Shown: positions 15,697 through 25,751, counted from the first letter of the stretch. The stretch is 64,000 nt of DNA from Levilactobacillus hammesii DSM 16381 (GCF_001434395.1 NZ_AZFS01000064.1:54392-118391); one strand, 5' to 3'. Made by a program: numbers and translations. Notes: generated from the letters alone by a model not told the origin.

Positions 15697-16815
15697 TTAA
15701 ATATTCTGTAATTGCGCCTGAATCGCGGGGATCGCAGCGCCAATGGCCACGGCATGATCCACCACGTTTCCGCGTTGCAGGTAGCCCGCCGTCTCGGGAA
15801 AAACGGACAGTTGCTTGAGACGCTTCTTCAGAGCAGTCACGTTGGCCTCACTGAGGTACTTGGTCAATTCGCCGGCAATCACGATGGGTAGGTCGACGAA
15901 CATATGCAGGTTGTAGATGGCCTCGGACAGGTAATTCAGGTACGTTTCAAAGCGCTCTTCGATCTGAGCGTCGTGCTGGTGGAGATCGGCGAAGAACGTG
16001 CCGAGGTCCTCGTTGGGCTGTAGGAGGGAACTGACCGAGCAGTAGGTTTCGATGCAACCACGCCGCCCGCAGTAGCAGATCGGACCATCCACGGAGTTCA
16101 ACGTGATGTGTTCCATGGTGCCGCTGCGCCCGCTGGGACTCTTGAAGACCTTGCCATTAATGATAATAGCCGTCCCGATGTGTTCGCTGATGGACAGGAA
16201 GATCCCATCGGTTGGAGTATTGGCGTATTCCGCAACCGCTACGCAGTCGGCATCGTGGTAGAACGTGACGGGGAAGGGCAGATACTGGCCAAAGTTATCG
16301 GCCTTCATGCCCGTACAATCGAGAATCTTCCCATAGAGGATGGTGGTGCCGTCGTTTGAAATTAACCCCTGAATACCAATGCCGACACCGCTGATCTGGG
16401 TCAGACTAAAGCCCTTGGCTTGAAGAAAGGCAAGTAACTGCTGACTCAGGGCCTGTGCGTACTGGTCGTCGTTGGCAAAGGGGAGGTTGGTTGTGTGCAG
16501 CGCCAAAACCTCGTTGCGAAGGTTGAGGACGGTCATGGTGGCGTAGGTACGAAAAATTTCGACGCCCACACTGAGGCTGACGTTGGGATCAATGGCGTAG
16601 GCGGTAGCCCGCCGACCGATTAAGGATTTAAGCTGACCGTTCTTAATGATCAGGTGGCGCTCAGTGAGTTTTTGCAAATTGGAACTGACCGTGGGCAGAC
16701 TCAGGCCCAGGGTGTCTGCGATGTCCTGCTTGGAAAGCTTCTCGCTATCGTAAAGCAGATGGTAAATGTCCGAATAGTTGGAATGCTGAATGGATTGCAT
16801 ATTACTTGTACTCAT
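15697..16815 (-). CDS. ROK-family transcriptional repressor (NagC/XylR type)
   Basis: A 372-residue protein with an N-terminal MarR-like winged helix (residues 15-70; SKQDIADTLGLSLPTVSS). The ROK sugar-kinase-like domain contains the zinc motif CYCGRRGCIE near residue 248. It lies divergently from the GPH symporter gene, with 390 bp between them. It most likely represses the polyol/pentulose module (17.2-21.1 kb) and releases on its sugar. The ligand cannot be read from sequence. Confidence 0.9.
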   Translation of the reverse strand: MSTSNMQSIQHSNYSDIYHLLYDSEKLSKQDIADTLGLSLPTVSSNLQKLTERHLIIKNGQLKSLIGRRATAYAIDPNVSLSVGVEIFRTYATMTVLNLRNEVLALHTTNLPFANDDQYAQALSQQLLAFLQAKGFSLTQISGVGIGIQGLISNDGTTILYGKILDCTGMKADNFGQYLPFPVTFYHDADCVAVAEYANTPTDGIFLSISEHIGTAIIINGKVFKSPSGRSGTMEHITLNSVDGPICYCGRRGCIETYCSVSSLLQPNEDLGTFFADLHQHDAQIEERFETYLNYLSEAIYNLHMFVDLPIVIAGELTKYLSEANVTALKKRLKQLSVFPETAGYLQRGNVVDHAVAIGAAIPAIQAQLQNI

Positions 16816-17106
16816 GGTGGGCCCCTTTCTGAATAAGACTGAATAGCTTTAGTTTAGCACATTTAAGATAAATAGAAAGTGACTTTCACTAATTCTGTAA
16901 CCGCTGCCATTGCCGAGCGGGGTGTACTTTCGGATTTTAAGTGAAACGCACGAAGACCCCTAAAATGGCCCAATTTCTGAAAAATGGTCAAGTGAATTAT
17001 TCACAAATCAAATTTAATTACAGGTCAAAATTGCCGATAAGCAACATCAAATGGGCAATCTTAAAATTTTAGAATATGTGAAATAGATATTTAAATCGCT
17101 AACCGG

Positions 17107-17135
17107 TTGTCAATGTAAGCGATTGCAATTATACT
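17107..17135 (+). promoter_or_regulatory. Symporter promoter with cre inside the spacer
   Basis: TTGTCA (17107-17112), 17-bp spacer and TATACT (17130-17135) form a strong promoter. The spacer holds TGTAAGCGATTGCA (17114-17127), one mismatch from the CcpA cre consensus, so glucose repression is expected. The rest of 16816-17106 is AT-rich and contains short palindromes (GTGAATTATTCAC near 16993) that could be ROK operators. Confidence 0.8.
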
Positions 17136-17206
17136 AGTGCAGTAAATTGATTTTGCTAAACGGGTTTATAAAATGGCTTGTACTAATTCTATGTGAGGTG
17201 TTGGAA

Positions 17207-18613
17207 TTGAAGAAATATCTATCTTATGCGTTGGGAACGTTCGGTCACGACGCGTTCTATAACACATTGAGCATTTATTTTATGATGTTTTTGACCAGTC
17301 AATTGTTTACCAGCGGTGCGGATGAAAAAATGGTGGGGATTGTCACGACCCTGATTGTGGTCATTCGGGTCGGTGAAATTCTCTTTGATCCCATGATCGG
17401 GGGCGTGGTGGATAATACCAATACGCGCTGGGGCAAGTTCCGACCGTGGATCATGATTGGGTCGGTCGTGGCCTCACTGGGCCTGGTCTTTCTCTTCTCG
17501 GACTACTTCGGTCTGGCCTGGAATAACCCCACGATTTACCTGATCCTGATCGCGGCCACCTTCCTGGTGGTTGATGTCTTCTACTCGTTTAGTGATATTG
17601 CGCTGTGGTCTTTGCTACCAGCCGTGAGCCTGGACTCCAAGACGCGAACCAAGTTTGGGACGGCTTCCCGGATTGGTTCAACGCTGGGCGCTCAGATTGT
17701 GATTGTGATCATCACACCAGCCATTATGCTGTTCTCACACTGGATTTCTAAGGTGCCATTTGGTCAGCAAACGCGGGCCGGCTGGACCGGCTACGTCATT
17801 ATTGTGGCGGTGCTGTGTACCGGTGGGGCGTTGATTACGTCCCTGAACTTGAAGGAGCAGCACAACGTGATCCGGGCCAACGTCAAGCACACCACGCTGT
17901 CTGACATCTTCCGGGCAATTGGTCGGAACCGGCAGCTTCTGTGGATTGCGGCGTCTTACTTCCTATTTGCCTTCAGTTACGTGGTCACCAACTCTCTCTT
18001 GATGTACTACTTCCGTTACCGTCTGGGCAACGCGGGTGCCTACACCTGGGTCGGGGTCATCACGTGTGTCTTAGGGGTTGTCTCAGTGGCACTGTATCCG
18101 GCTTTGGAAATGATGATTCGCCGGAAAGCTATCTACATTGGTGGGATTGCCTTCATGCTGATTGGCTATGTCCTGTTCTTATTGGCGGGGCAAAGCCTGC
18201 CGATGGTGCTGTTAGCTGTTTCATTTTACTTCTTCCCATACCCATTGATCTTCTTGGCAACATTGATGACAATCACGGACAGTGTTGAATACGGGCAACT
18301 GGTCAATGGTGTCCGGAATGAGTCCGTGACGTTGTCGATTCGGCCCCTGATTGATAAATTGGCCGGGGCCGCTTCCAATGGGATTGTCGGCATCGTGGCC
18401 GTCATGGTTGGGATGACCGGGAATGCCAAGCCTAGCGACATTTCAACGGCCGGGGTTTCCCAGTTCAATCTCTTTATGTTCTACATTCCGATTGTCTTGC
18501 TCGTGATTGCCGCCGTTATTTTCTGGGCAAAGGTCACCTTGACTGAGGAAAAACACGCCGAAATTGTCCGTGAATTGAAGAAACGGTTAAAGACACAATC
18601 GGCGCAAGGCTAG
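17207..18613 (+). CDS. GPH-family sugar/polyol:cation symporter
   Basis: A 468-residue protein with 12 hydrophobic segments. GPH (MelB/XynB/UidB) features include ALGTFGHDAF at the start and the loop motif DPMIGGVVDNTNTRWGKFRPW. The TTG at 17207 is chosen because GAGGTG lies just upstream; an earlier in-frame TTG at 17147 has no RBS. It is followed by an SDR and a FGGY kinase, suggesting uptake of a pentitol or pentulose (inference). Confidence 0.88.
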   Translation: MKKYLSYALGTFGHDAFYNTLSIYFMMFLTSQLFTSGADEKMVGIVTTLIVVIRVGEILFDPMIGGVVDNTNTRWGKFRPWIMIGSVVASLGLVFLFSDYFGLAWNNPTIYLILIAATFLVVDVFYSFSDIALWSLLPAVSLDSKTRTKFGTASRIGSTLGAQIVIVIITPAIMLFSHWISKVPFGQQTRAGWTGYVIIVAVLCTGGALITSLNLKEQHNVIRANVKHTTLSDIFRAIGRNRQLLWIAASYFLFAFSYVVTNSLLMYYFRYRLGNAGAYTWVGVITCVLGVVSVALYPALEMMIRRKAIYIGGIAFMLIGYVLFLLAGQSLPMVLLAVSFYFFPYPLIFLATLMTITDSVEYGQLVNGVRNESVTLSIRPLIDKLAGAASNGIVGIVAVMVGMTGNAKPSDISTAGVSQFNLFMFYIPIVLLVIAAVIFWAKVTLTEEKHAEIVRELKKRLKTQSAQG

Positions 18614-18663
18614 GTAACACAAGGGTTTAACCGCGACTTGGTCGTTATTTTTTAAAAGAAATA

Positions 18664-18713
18664 TGAAAACGTTACCAAAAACTATTGACTTCTAGCTTTT
18701 GGGGGATTATGCT
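18664..18713 (+). promoter_or_regulatory. cre site and promoter of the SDR gene
   Basis: TGAAAACGTTACCA (18664-18677) matches the cre consensus at every position. It is followed by TTGACT (18685-18690), a 17-bp spacer and TATGCT (18708-18713). The cre lies just upstream of the -35, so CcpA could act as repressor or activator. Confidence 0.85.
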
Positions 18714-18773
18714 AAGTCGTGAATTAAAGAAAGTCATTTTACAAAATACATTTACTTTTTAGGAGGAATTATC

Positions 18774-19550
18774 ATGGGTATTTTAGATAGAATGCGTTTG
18801 GACGGTAAGAAAGCTTACGTTACGGGTGGTGCCCAAGGTTTAGGTAAAGCCATGGCCACTGGATTAGCCGAAGCTGGTGCTGATGTCGCCATTGTTGATA
18901 TCAACATCGCTAAGGCTCAAGAAACGGCCCGCGAAATTGCGAAGGCTACCGGTCAAAAGGCCATTGCCATTAAGACCGATGTCACCGATCCAGAACAAGT
19001 TCAAAACATGATTGACACGGTCGTTAAGGAATTGGGTGGTTTGGATGCAGCCTTCAACAACGCCGGCATGTGCTTGAACGTTCCCGCTGAAGAAATGACC
19101 TTTGAACAGTGGCAAAAGGTAGTTAACTTGAACTTAAATGCCGTGTTCCTTTGCTCCACTGCCGCTGGTCGTTACATGTTGAAGCAAGGCTCCGGTTCAA
19201 TCGTCAACACCGCTTCCATGTCAGCCCACATCGTTAACCGGCCACAACCACAATGCTCCTACAACGCCACTAAGGCTGGGGTTATTCAATTATCCAAGTC
19301 CTTAGCGATTGAATGGGCTAAGAAGGGCGTTCGGGTTAACACCATGAGTCCTGGTTACATGGGGACCGACTTAACCTTGAACTCACCTGATTTGAAGCCA
19401 TTAATCAAGACCTGGAACGACTGGGCACCACTTGGCCGCTTAGGTAAGCCAGAAGAATTACAAGGCATGGCCGTTTACTTAGCTAGCGATACCAGCAGCT
19501 TCTCAACCGGTTCCGATTACTTAGTTGATGGTGCCTTCACGGCATGGTAA
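18774..19550 (+). CDS. SDR-family polyol dehydrogenase / ketose reductase
   Basis: A 258-residue classical short-chain dehydrogenase. It has the cofactor motif TGGAQGLG (residues 18-25), Asp near 41 favouring NAD(H) (VDIN), NNAG, catalytic Ser and YNATK. It resembles sorbose/xylulose reductases and arabitol dehydrogenases. Its codon use is strikingly biased toward favoured codons, implying high expression. Together with the next kinase it would turn a polyol into a ketose and then a ketose phosphate. The exact sugar is not determinable. Confidence 0.87.
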   Translation: MGILDRMRLDGKKAYVTGGAQGLGKAMATGLAEAGADVAIVDINIAKAQETAREIAKATGQKAIAIKTDVTDPEQVQNMIDTVVKELGGLDAAFNNAGMCLNVPAEEMTFEQWQKVVNLNLNAVFLCSTAAGRYMLKQGSGSIVNTASMSAHIVNRPQPQCSYNATKAGVIQLSKSLAIEWAKKGVRVNTMSPGYMGTDLTLNSPDLKPLIKTWNDWAPLGRLGKPEELQGMAVYLASDTSSFSTGSDYLVDGAFTAW

Positions 19551-19589
19551 ACCGCTGCGTTTAATGCTTGATTAAAGAGGGGAATAACG

Positions 19590-21131
19590 ATGAAATACTT
19601 GATTGGTACTGATATTGGGACTTCGGGAACGAAAAGTATCCTGATGGACACGAACGGCAAATTAATTGCGCAGGATCTGGAAGAATACGATGTCTTGACG
19701 CCCCGTCCTTTATGGGCAGAACAGTGGCCGGACGTCTGGCTGAAGGGTGTTAAGGATTCCATTCGCGCGGTGGTTAATGAAAGCGGTATCGCGCCGGCAG
19801 ATATTAAGGGCATTGGCCTGAGTGGCCTTTACGGTGGCTCGGGTGTCCCAGTTGATAAGGATATGAATCCCGTTCGGCCCGACCTGATTTGGATGGATCG
19901 GCGGGCTGCCGGTGAAACGGAATGGGTCAAGGAACACATTGACCTAAAGCGGTTATCCGAGATTACCGGGAACGACGTGGTTGACCCTTACTACGGGTAC
20001 ACCAAGGTGCTGTGGATTAAGAACCATGAGCCCGAAAACTGGAAGAAGACGGCCATGTTCCTGCCACCTAACAACTACGCGATCTACAAGTTAACTGGTG
20101 CGGTCTCCATTGACTACTCTGCTGCCGGGAACATCGGTGGCTTCTACGATGTGAACACCGGAACCTGGTCCAAGGAAATGATGGATGCCATGGGTGTCCC
20201 AATGGATAAGATGCCACAGAAGTTCGTTGATGCAACCGAAATTGCGGGTCGGTTGACCGCGGACGTGGCGGCTGATCTGGGCCTTGATGCCGGTACACCA
20301 GTGATCGCTGGTGGGGTCGACGTTGGGGCTGCCAACATTGGGATGGGTGTCTTTGAACCCGGCCGGTATGTTGCCGCCATCGGCTCTTCCATGAATGCCG
20401 CTTTAGTCAGTGACAAACCAATCAAGGGCAAGGGTCTCATCGTTTGGCCTTATCCTTACAAGTCACGTGAGTTGGTCTACAACTTCAGTGGCTCGGCCAC
20501 GGCCGGTGCCATTACCAAATGGTTCCGCGATAACTTTGGCGATGCCGAAGTTGCCGTACACAACCAAGGTGGTCCTAATGCCTACGTCACACTGGGCGAG
20601 GAAGCTAAGAATGTGCCGGCTGGTAGTCGCGGGTTGGTCGTTCTCCCTTACTTCATGGGTGAACGGGCACCAATCTGGAATTCCGATGCCAAGGGTATGA
20701 TCTTCGGGCTGTCCCTGGTTCATACCAAGGCAGACTTGTTCCACGCCTTTCAAGAAGCGGTCTGCTACGCCCTGCGGCACAGTATGGAGAGTACGGGCCG
20801 CGACCTCGGCGATTACATTGTGATTGCCGGTGGGGTCACCAATTCACCGGATTGGGTTCAAATGTTTGCGGACGTTACGGGTTATGCCGTACGGACGCCA
20901 GTTGACGATGCCGAAGCCAACCTGGGTGACGTCATGCTAGCTGGTTTGGCAACGGACACGTTGACCGTGGACGCAGTTCAAAAATGGCAAGTGCTTGGCG
21001 ACAAGGTGGAACCACGGGCCGAACAACACGAGACTTACAACAAGTATTACCAGCTTTACCGGAAACTCTACGATGATTTAGGCGACGATATGCACACCTT
21101 GTCATTGATTTCTGGGATTGAAGAATCTTAA
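19590..21131 (+). CDS. FGGY-family carbohydrate kinase
   Basis: A 513-residue kinase with the ATPase-fold start GTDIGTSGTKS, a WMDRRA substrate loop and the C-terminal ADP motif VIAGGVTNSP. It is related to xylulokinase/gluconokinase-type enzymes. It follows the SDR gene by 39 bp, so the likely route is polyol to pentulose to pentulose 5-phosphate and then phosphoketolase, the normal pentose exit in heterofermenters (inference). Confidence 0.88.
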   Translation: MKYLIGTDIGTSGTKSILMDTNGKLIAQDLEEYDVLTPRPLWAEQWPDVWLKGVKDSIRAVVNESGIAPADIKGIGLSGLYGGSGVPVDKDMNPVRPDLIWMDRRAAGETEWVKEHIDLKRLSEITGNDVVDPYYGYTKVLWIKNHEPENWKKTAMFLPPNNYAIYKLTGAVSIDYSAAGNIGGFYDVNTGTWSKEMMDAMGVPMDKMPQKFVDATEIAGRLTADVAADLGLDAGTPVIAGGVDVGAANIGMGVFEPGRYVAAIGSSMNAALVSDKPIKGKGLIVWPYPYKSRELVYNFSGSATAGAITKWFRDNFGDAEVAVHNQGGPNAYVTLGEEAKNVPAGSRGLVVLPYFMGERAPIWNSDAKGMIFGLSLVHTKADLFHAFQEAVCYALRHSMESTGRDLGDYIVIAGGVTNSPDWVQMFADVTGYAVRTPVDDAEANLGDVMLAGLATDTLTVDAVQKWQVLGDKVEPRAEQHETYNKYYQLYRKLYDDLGDDMHTLSLISGIEES

Positions 21132-21181
21132 AAAGTAGTTACTGAAGGTTCTGACGAGAGCAGGCCGAAGGTAACGAACAA

Positions 21182-21223
21182 CTAATGAAGAGTTCGGGGA
21201 GTTTATCTCGGACTCTTCGTTAG
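21182..21223 (+). terminator. Hairpin between FGGY kinase and HAD genes
   Basis: CTAATGAAGAGTTCGGGGA pairs with TCTCGGACTCTTCGTTAG (about 17 bp with G-T pairs). There is no clear T tract, and the HAD gene starts 18 bp later, so it may be an attenuating or processing hairpin. Confidence 0.5.
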
Positions 21224-21241
21224 GTTAGGGGGTGTCACACC

Positions 21242-22054
21242 ATGTACCGCATGATTACCAGTGATTTAGATGAAACGTTGCTCCGCGCGGACGGCAGTAT
21301 CTCCGCAGAAAATATCGCAGCCATTCGGCGAGCGACTCGGGAAGGCATTAAGTTTGTCCCCAACACCGGTCGGAGCTTTCTCAGTATCCAACCACTGTTG
21401 AAGCGATTGCATCTGTGGGAACATCCAAACCAGTACGTGATCTCGTACAATGGTGGTGCCGTGGTTGAGAACTGGGGGAATCAGGTGCTACTGAGTCAAA
21501 CAATGCCTTATGCAGTAGCGGCGGCCGTGTTTGCGGTGCTTCAGCAATTTGACGTGGCCATTCACGTGTATACGTTAAAACACCTGACGATCTACCACCC
21601 ACGGGCGGATGATCTGGCTTACCTGCAGACTCGTGGCGTTCAAGCGACTCGCATGCGTGGTGCGTTCTCGCAGTTTCAGTCACAAGCGATTATGAAAGTG
21701 ATTGCGATGAATCCCAATGCCGAGGTTCGGCAGGCGGCTAAGCTCGCGGTGGAACAGCAAGTGCAGCAGCCCTTAAACTGCACCTTTTCGTCCGATCGCT
21801 ACATGGAAGTTAATCCGGTGGGCGTCGACAAGGGCGTGGCAACACTGGCTCTGGGTGAACGACTGGGGATTTCAGCCGCCGAGATTATGGCAATTGGGGA
21901 TAATGCCAACGATCTGCCGATGCTAACGCGTGTCGGCTGTCCAGTTGCGGTTCAAAACGCGATTCCGGCCGTCAAAGAGGTGGTCACCCACGTAACGATG
22001 GCCGACTTTGAGATGGGGGTCGGTGAAGCCATCGATCGGTGGGGGCTGAGTTAG
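21242..22054 (+). CDS. Cof-type HAD hydrolase
   Basis: A 270-residue Cof/YidA-type phosphatase. Motif I is SDLDETLL at the N terminus (Asp10 and Asp12 nucleophile pair), the type II cap lies in the middle, and the C-terminal motif IV is GDNANDLPML. Such enzymes dephosphorylate sugar phosphates or cofactors with broad specificity. Its place after the kinase suggests removal of sugar phosphates that build up, but this is inference. Confidence 0.88.
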   Translation: MYRMITSDLDETLLRADGSISAENIAAIRRATREGIKFVPNTGRSFLSIQPLLKRLHLWEHPNQYVISYNGGAVVENWGNQVLLSQTMPYAVAAAVFAVLQQFDVAIHVYTLKHLTIYHPRADDLAYLQTRGVQATRMRGAFSQFQSQAIMKVIAMNPNAEVRQAAKLAVEQQVQQPLNCTFSSDRYMEVNPVGVDKGVATLALGERLGISAAEIMAIGDNANDLPMLTRVGCPVAVQNAIPAVKEVVTHVTMADFEMGVGEAIDRWGLS

Positions 22055-22526
22055 CAAGACCGGTCTCTTGAAAATGAGAACGGATACAACTGAAAAAGCA
22101 GTCGGCGCCGCTCGCCCAAATCGGTGAGTTAGGTTAGTTCCGGGACTAACGTGGTTCCGGTTGACCGGACAGTGTGTCACGATTATGATCGCCCCGATTG
22201 AGACGTTGAATTGGCGCGATGCAGGCCATAAAGCAGGGGAGTGTGGCCACATTGGACTAGTCCAATAAGTTACAAATGAAAAAAAGTCATCACTTTTCCT
22301 TGTGAATGTTAAAACTTGTTTTCAAACTTACTTAACCAATCGATTCGAAATCCAAGTTCCCATTTGGAAAAATATTTTGTGATTTAATCGGGACTTGGAA
22401 GCACTTACTGCCGTGTGGCACAAAGAATTGTTGCTTGTGCACAAATGACGCTGAAAGCATTGTTTTGTGACCTAAAATGCTTTATAGTTAACTTGTGAAC
22501 AGCTTATCAAAAAGGGGATGTGTTGA
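22055..22526. other. Intergenic region upstream of pntAA
   Basis: 472 bp without a supported gene. It contains the perfect 14-bp palindrome TTGGACTAGTCCAA (22252-22265), a candidate operator, and an imperfect structured stretch around 22135-22170 (GTTCCGGGAC...GGTTCCGG). It becomes AT-rich from 22260. The pntAA promoter should lie in the last 100 bases (TTATAGTTAACTTG near 22482), with an AAAGGGG RBS before the start. Confidence 0.45.
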
Positions 22527-23729
22527 ATGGCAATTACCATTTCGGTTTTAAAAGAAGCTACTGGTGAAAACCGGGTAGCATTGTCACCGGACGTCGTACG
22601 TAAGCTCGTCAAGAATGACTACCAGGTACTGATTGAACAAGGTGCTGGGGAACGGTCCTTCTATCGGGATGCAGTTTATACTGATGCCGGCGCCAAAGTC
22701 GTTGACCGCTCAGAGGCGATTACGCAGGCAACTGTTATCGCCACAATTGCGCAACCGGATGATGCCGCTATTGATCAGATGAAGGCGGGACAAACACTCA
22801 TCGGGTTGTTAGCACCATTGACGGACACAGAATTTGTGAAGAAGTTGGCCGCTAAGAAGATCAACGCTCTGGCGTTTGAGCTCTTACCACGGACGGTTTC
22901 ACGGGCACAAACAATGGATGTCTTGAGTTCTCAAGCCAGTGTTGCTGGTTACAAGGTTGGCCTGATGGCCGCGGATCATTTCTCACGGTATTTCCCAATG
23001 ATGATCACCGCCGCCGGGACCGCCAAGCCAGCTAAAGTCTTGGTCTTAGGGACCGGGGTTGCCGGACTACAAGCCATTGGTACCGCCAAGCGGTTAGGGG
23101 CTATGGTTTCCGGTTATGATATTCGGCCAGCTTCCCGTGGTGAAGTAGAATCCTTAGGGGCAACGTTCCTAACGACTTCCGTTTCAGCCACTGGTGAAGG
23201 GGGCTACGCTCGGCAATTGACCGAGGAAGAAACCGCTCAGCAACAAGCAGAATTGGAAGGATTCATCGCCCAAAACAACGTGATCATTACGACCGCGCAA
23301 GTACCTGGTCGGCGGCCACCACTCCTGGTTACCCAAAAGTCCGTGGACGAAGCCAAGACAGGAACCTTATTTATGGATTTAGCCGCCAGTGACTTAGGCG
23401 GGAACGTGGCTGGGTCAAAGCCGGGTGAAACGGTGACGACACCAAATGGTGCTGAAATCGTGGGTGCCGGTGATATGGCCAGTCAATTACCAGCCTCCGC
23501 TTCGGATATGTACGCCAAGAACGTGCAGGCCGTTTTGAACGACCTCAACAAAGATGGCAAATTAGTCTTCGATATTGATGATGAAGTGGTCGGTGAATTA
23601 CTGGCAACCTATGACGGTGAGATTATTAGTAACCGACTGCGGTCTGTCATGGAACTGCCGGAACGTCAACCAGCAGAACCGGAAGAACCTGAAACGCCGG
23701 CTGAAGACGACGCGAAAGGAGCTGATTAG
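22527..23729 (+). CDS. pntAA: NAD(P) transhydrogenase alpha subunit, domain I part
   Basis: 400 residues. An alanine dehydrogenase/PNT N-terminal domain is followed by the NAD-binding domain with VLVLGTGVAGLQAIGTAKRLGA (about 172-193), the dI domain that binds NAD(H). As in many Gram-positives and alpha-proteobacteria, the alpha chain is split, with its membrane part encoded by the next gene. The C-terminal tail is rich in Glu and Pro. With PntB it couples hydride transfer between NADH and NADP+ to proton movement. Confidence 0.93.
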   Translation: MAITISVLKEATGENRVALSPDVVRKLVKNDYQVLIEQGAGERSFYRDAVYTDAGAKVVDRSEAITQATVIATIAQPDDAAIDQMKAGQTLIGLLAPLTDTEFVKKLAAKKINALAFELLPRTVSRAQTMDVLSSQASVAGYKVGLMAADHFSRYFPMMITAAGTAKPAKVLVLGTGVAGLQAIGTAKRLGAMVSGYDIRPASRGEVESLGATFLTTSVSATGEGGYARQLTEEETAQQQAELEGFIAQNNVIITTAQVPGRRPPLLVTQKSVDEAKTGTLFMDLAASDLGGNVAGSKPGETVTTPNGAEIVGAGDMASQLPASASDMYAKNVQAVLNDLNKDGKLVFDIDDEVVGELLATYDGEIISNRLRSVMELPERQPAEPEEPETPAEDDAKGAD

Positions 23730-23731
23730 TG

Positions 23732-24046
23732 ATGAGTGAGGAACTATTTACGAATCTCGCAATCTTTGTCCTGAGTTTATTGGTTGGTTTTGAAGTTATG
23801 AGTAAAATCCCAGCCACACTGCAAACCCCTATGATGTCCGGGGCCAACGCCATTCATGGTGTTGTTGTCGTCGGGGCGTTCGTCATTGCAGCGGAAGCCA
23901 ACAATTGGGTGTTCTACACGTTAGCGTTCTTTGGCGCTGTGTTTGCGGCGATCAACGTGGCGGGTGGTTATACCGTTACCGATCGGATGTTAGGGATGTT
24001 TGACCGTAAGCCAAAAGCAAAGTCAGAGGGGGATGATTCTAAATGA
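23732..24046 (+). CDS. pntAB: NAD(P) transhydrogenase alpha subunit, membrane part
   Basis: About 104 residues with three or four hydrophobic segments and the family stretch SKIPATLQTPMMSGANAIHG. It starts just after the pntAA stop and overlaps pntB by 4 bp. Either GTG at 23729 or ATG at 23732 could start it; the ATG has the better spacing to AAAGGAG. It forms part of the proton channel with PntB. Confidence 0.92.
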   Translation: MSEELFTNLAIFVLSLLVGFEVMSKIPATLQTPMMSGANAIHGVVVVGAFVIAAEANNWVFYTLAFFGAVFAAINVAGGYTVTDRMLGMFDRKPKAKSEGDDSK

Positions 24047-25461
24047 GTACCCTACAAACGATTGCCTCTTTAATTTACTTAATTTCCGCGGTGTGCTACG
24101 TCTTGGGTGTGCACATGATGCGTTCGCCAAAGACCGCTCGTAAAGGGAATGGACTCTCCGCCATCGGTATGTTTATGGCCGTTATTATGATTATTATCGA
24201 AGTCGTGGCCGATGGTAAGATTACTGCTACTGGTTGGATTGTCCTCATCGCCGGCTTAGCAGTCGGAATCGCATATGGGGTCGTCAAAGCACGTAAGGTG
24301 CCAATGACCGACGTCCCACAATTGGTCAGTCTGTTCAACGCCGTGGGTGGTGGTGCTGCCGCCGTTATCGGGATCTTCGATTACCTGTTGAAGGGTGACG
24401 GGGTCGCCTTAAGCCTCGCGTTCTCCATTCCTGTGTTCCTTGATGTGATCATTGGGGGGATTACCTTCTCCGGATCATTGATTGCGACTGGAAAATTGTC
24501 TGGGAAAGTACCTGGGAAACCGATTACCTTCCCTGGTGCCAAAATAGTTAACATTATCGTGGTCTTAGGGATGCTGGTCGCTGCCTGGTTCATGCTGGCA
24601 ACGCCAACCAACATCTGGTTCGTGGTTCTAGGTCTGGTAATGGCCTTGATCTTCGGGCTACTGATGACCTTACCAATTGGTGGGGCCGACATGCCGGTTG
24701 TCGTTTCACTCTTGAACGCCTTCACCGGTTTGGCCGTTGCCTTTGCCGGGTTCGTTATCAATAACCAAGTCTTGATTATCGCCGGTGCCTTAGTTGGGGC
24801 TGCCGGGACGATCCTGACGCTGCAAATGGCCGAAGCCATGAACCGTTCCGTTGCCAATATCTTAGCCGGTGGCTTTGGGACTGGTGACAGTGACAGTGGT
24901 GGTGCTGGTCCAGATGTACCCGTTGATGTTAAGGAAACCTCTGCCGATGATATCGGGTTGCAACTGGCCTACGCTCAGAACGTCATGATCGTTCCTGGGT
25001 ATGGGTTAGCCGCAGCGCAAGCGCAACATGAAGTTGCCGAATTGGCCACTGTTTTGACGGAAAAGGGCATCAACGTTAACTACGCCATTCACCCGGTTGC
25101 CGGGCGGATGCCAGGACACATGAACGTGCTGCTGGCCGATGTTAACGTGCCTTATGACCAGATGAAGCAGTTGGATGATGCCAACCCAATGTTTGAAAGT
25201 ACCGATGTTTCCTTGGTTATCGGGGCGAACGATGTTACCAACCCACTGGCTCGTGAAAGTGGGAATGAAATTTCTGGGATGCCTATCCTGGATGTTGATA
25301 AATCGAAGTCCGTCGTCGTCATCAAGCGGTCAATGAGTACTGGGTACGCTGGTATCCAAAACCCACTGTTCTCGCTGGATAACACGCAGATGTTCTTCTC
25401 CGATGCTAAGGTTGGGCTGCAAGATATTGTGGCTGCAACGAAGCAGTACTTGGAAGACTAG
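24043..25461 (+). CDS. pntB: NAD(P) transhydrogenase beta subunit
   Basis: 472 residues. About nine membrane segments (to about residue 270) are followed by a hydrophilic linker and the NADP(H)-binding dIII domain with VPGYGLAAAQAQH. The GANDVTNP and MPILDVD motifs are conserved. It completes a three-gene operon. In lactobacilli this enzyme balances NADH and NADPH, relevant here to the pathways feeding reduced cofactors in this window (inference). Confidence 0.94.
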   Translation: MSTLQTIASLIYLISAVCYVLGVHMMRSPKTARKGNGLSAIGMFMAVIMIIIEVVADGKITATGWIVLIAGLAVGIAYGVVKARKVPMTDVPQLVSLFNAVGGGAAAVIGIFDYLLKGDGVALSLAFSIPVFLDVIIGGITFSGSLIATGKLSGKVPGKPITFPGAKIVNIIVVLGMLVAAWFMLATPTNIWFVVLGLVMALIFGLLMTLPIGGADMPVVVSLLNAFTGLAVAFAGFVINNQVLIIAGALVGAAGTILTLQMAEAMNRSVANILAGGFGTGDSDSGGAGPDVPVDVKETSADDIGLQLAYAQNVMIVPGYGLAAAQAQHEVAELATVLTEKGINVNYAIHPVAGRMPGHMNVLLADVNVPYDQMKQLDDANPMFESTDVSLVIGANDVTNPLARESGNEISGMPILDVDKSKSVVVIKRSMSTGYAGIQNPLFSLDNTQMFFSDAKVGLQDIVAATKQYLED

Positions 25462-25480
25462 TCTTAAAAAGATGTAACAG

Positions 25481-25529
25481 AAAGGTTCGCGAAACGTGCC
25501 ACTTGGCGGGGCGTTAGCGAACCTTTTTT
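25481..25529 (+). terminator. Terminator of the pnt operon
   Basis: AAAGGTTCGC...GCGAACCTTTTTT forms a stem with a long loop and a clear T run, 20 bp after pntB. Confidence 0.85.
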
Positions 25530-25680
25530 GGTGCCGGGAAACGATGATAACTGACAGGGAAGCTTGTGACTTTCCTAGGAGAATCCGGCATGATATCGAA
25601 CTGTGAATGAGTCGTTAACCAGAAGTATACGGGAGTGAAATGAGCAAAGCAAGGACAACTGAAACAGTCCAGAATACGTC

Positions 25681-25730
25681 AAAAAGGTTCATGATCTGCG
25701 CCATGAGTGGCGTTGGTCATGAACCTTTTT
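25681..25730 (-). terminator. Terminator of the surface-protein gene
   Basis: AAAAAGGTTCATGA...TCATGAACCTTTTT is a 13-bp stem with an inner GCGCCATGAGTGGCG hairpin. It can act in both directions and lies 21 bp beyond the stop of the minus-strand gene. Confidence 0.88.
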
Positions 25731-25751
25731 GCGGATAATTGTTTGAGTGTC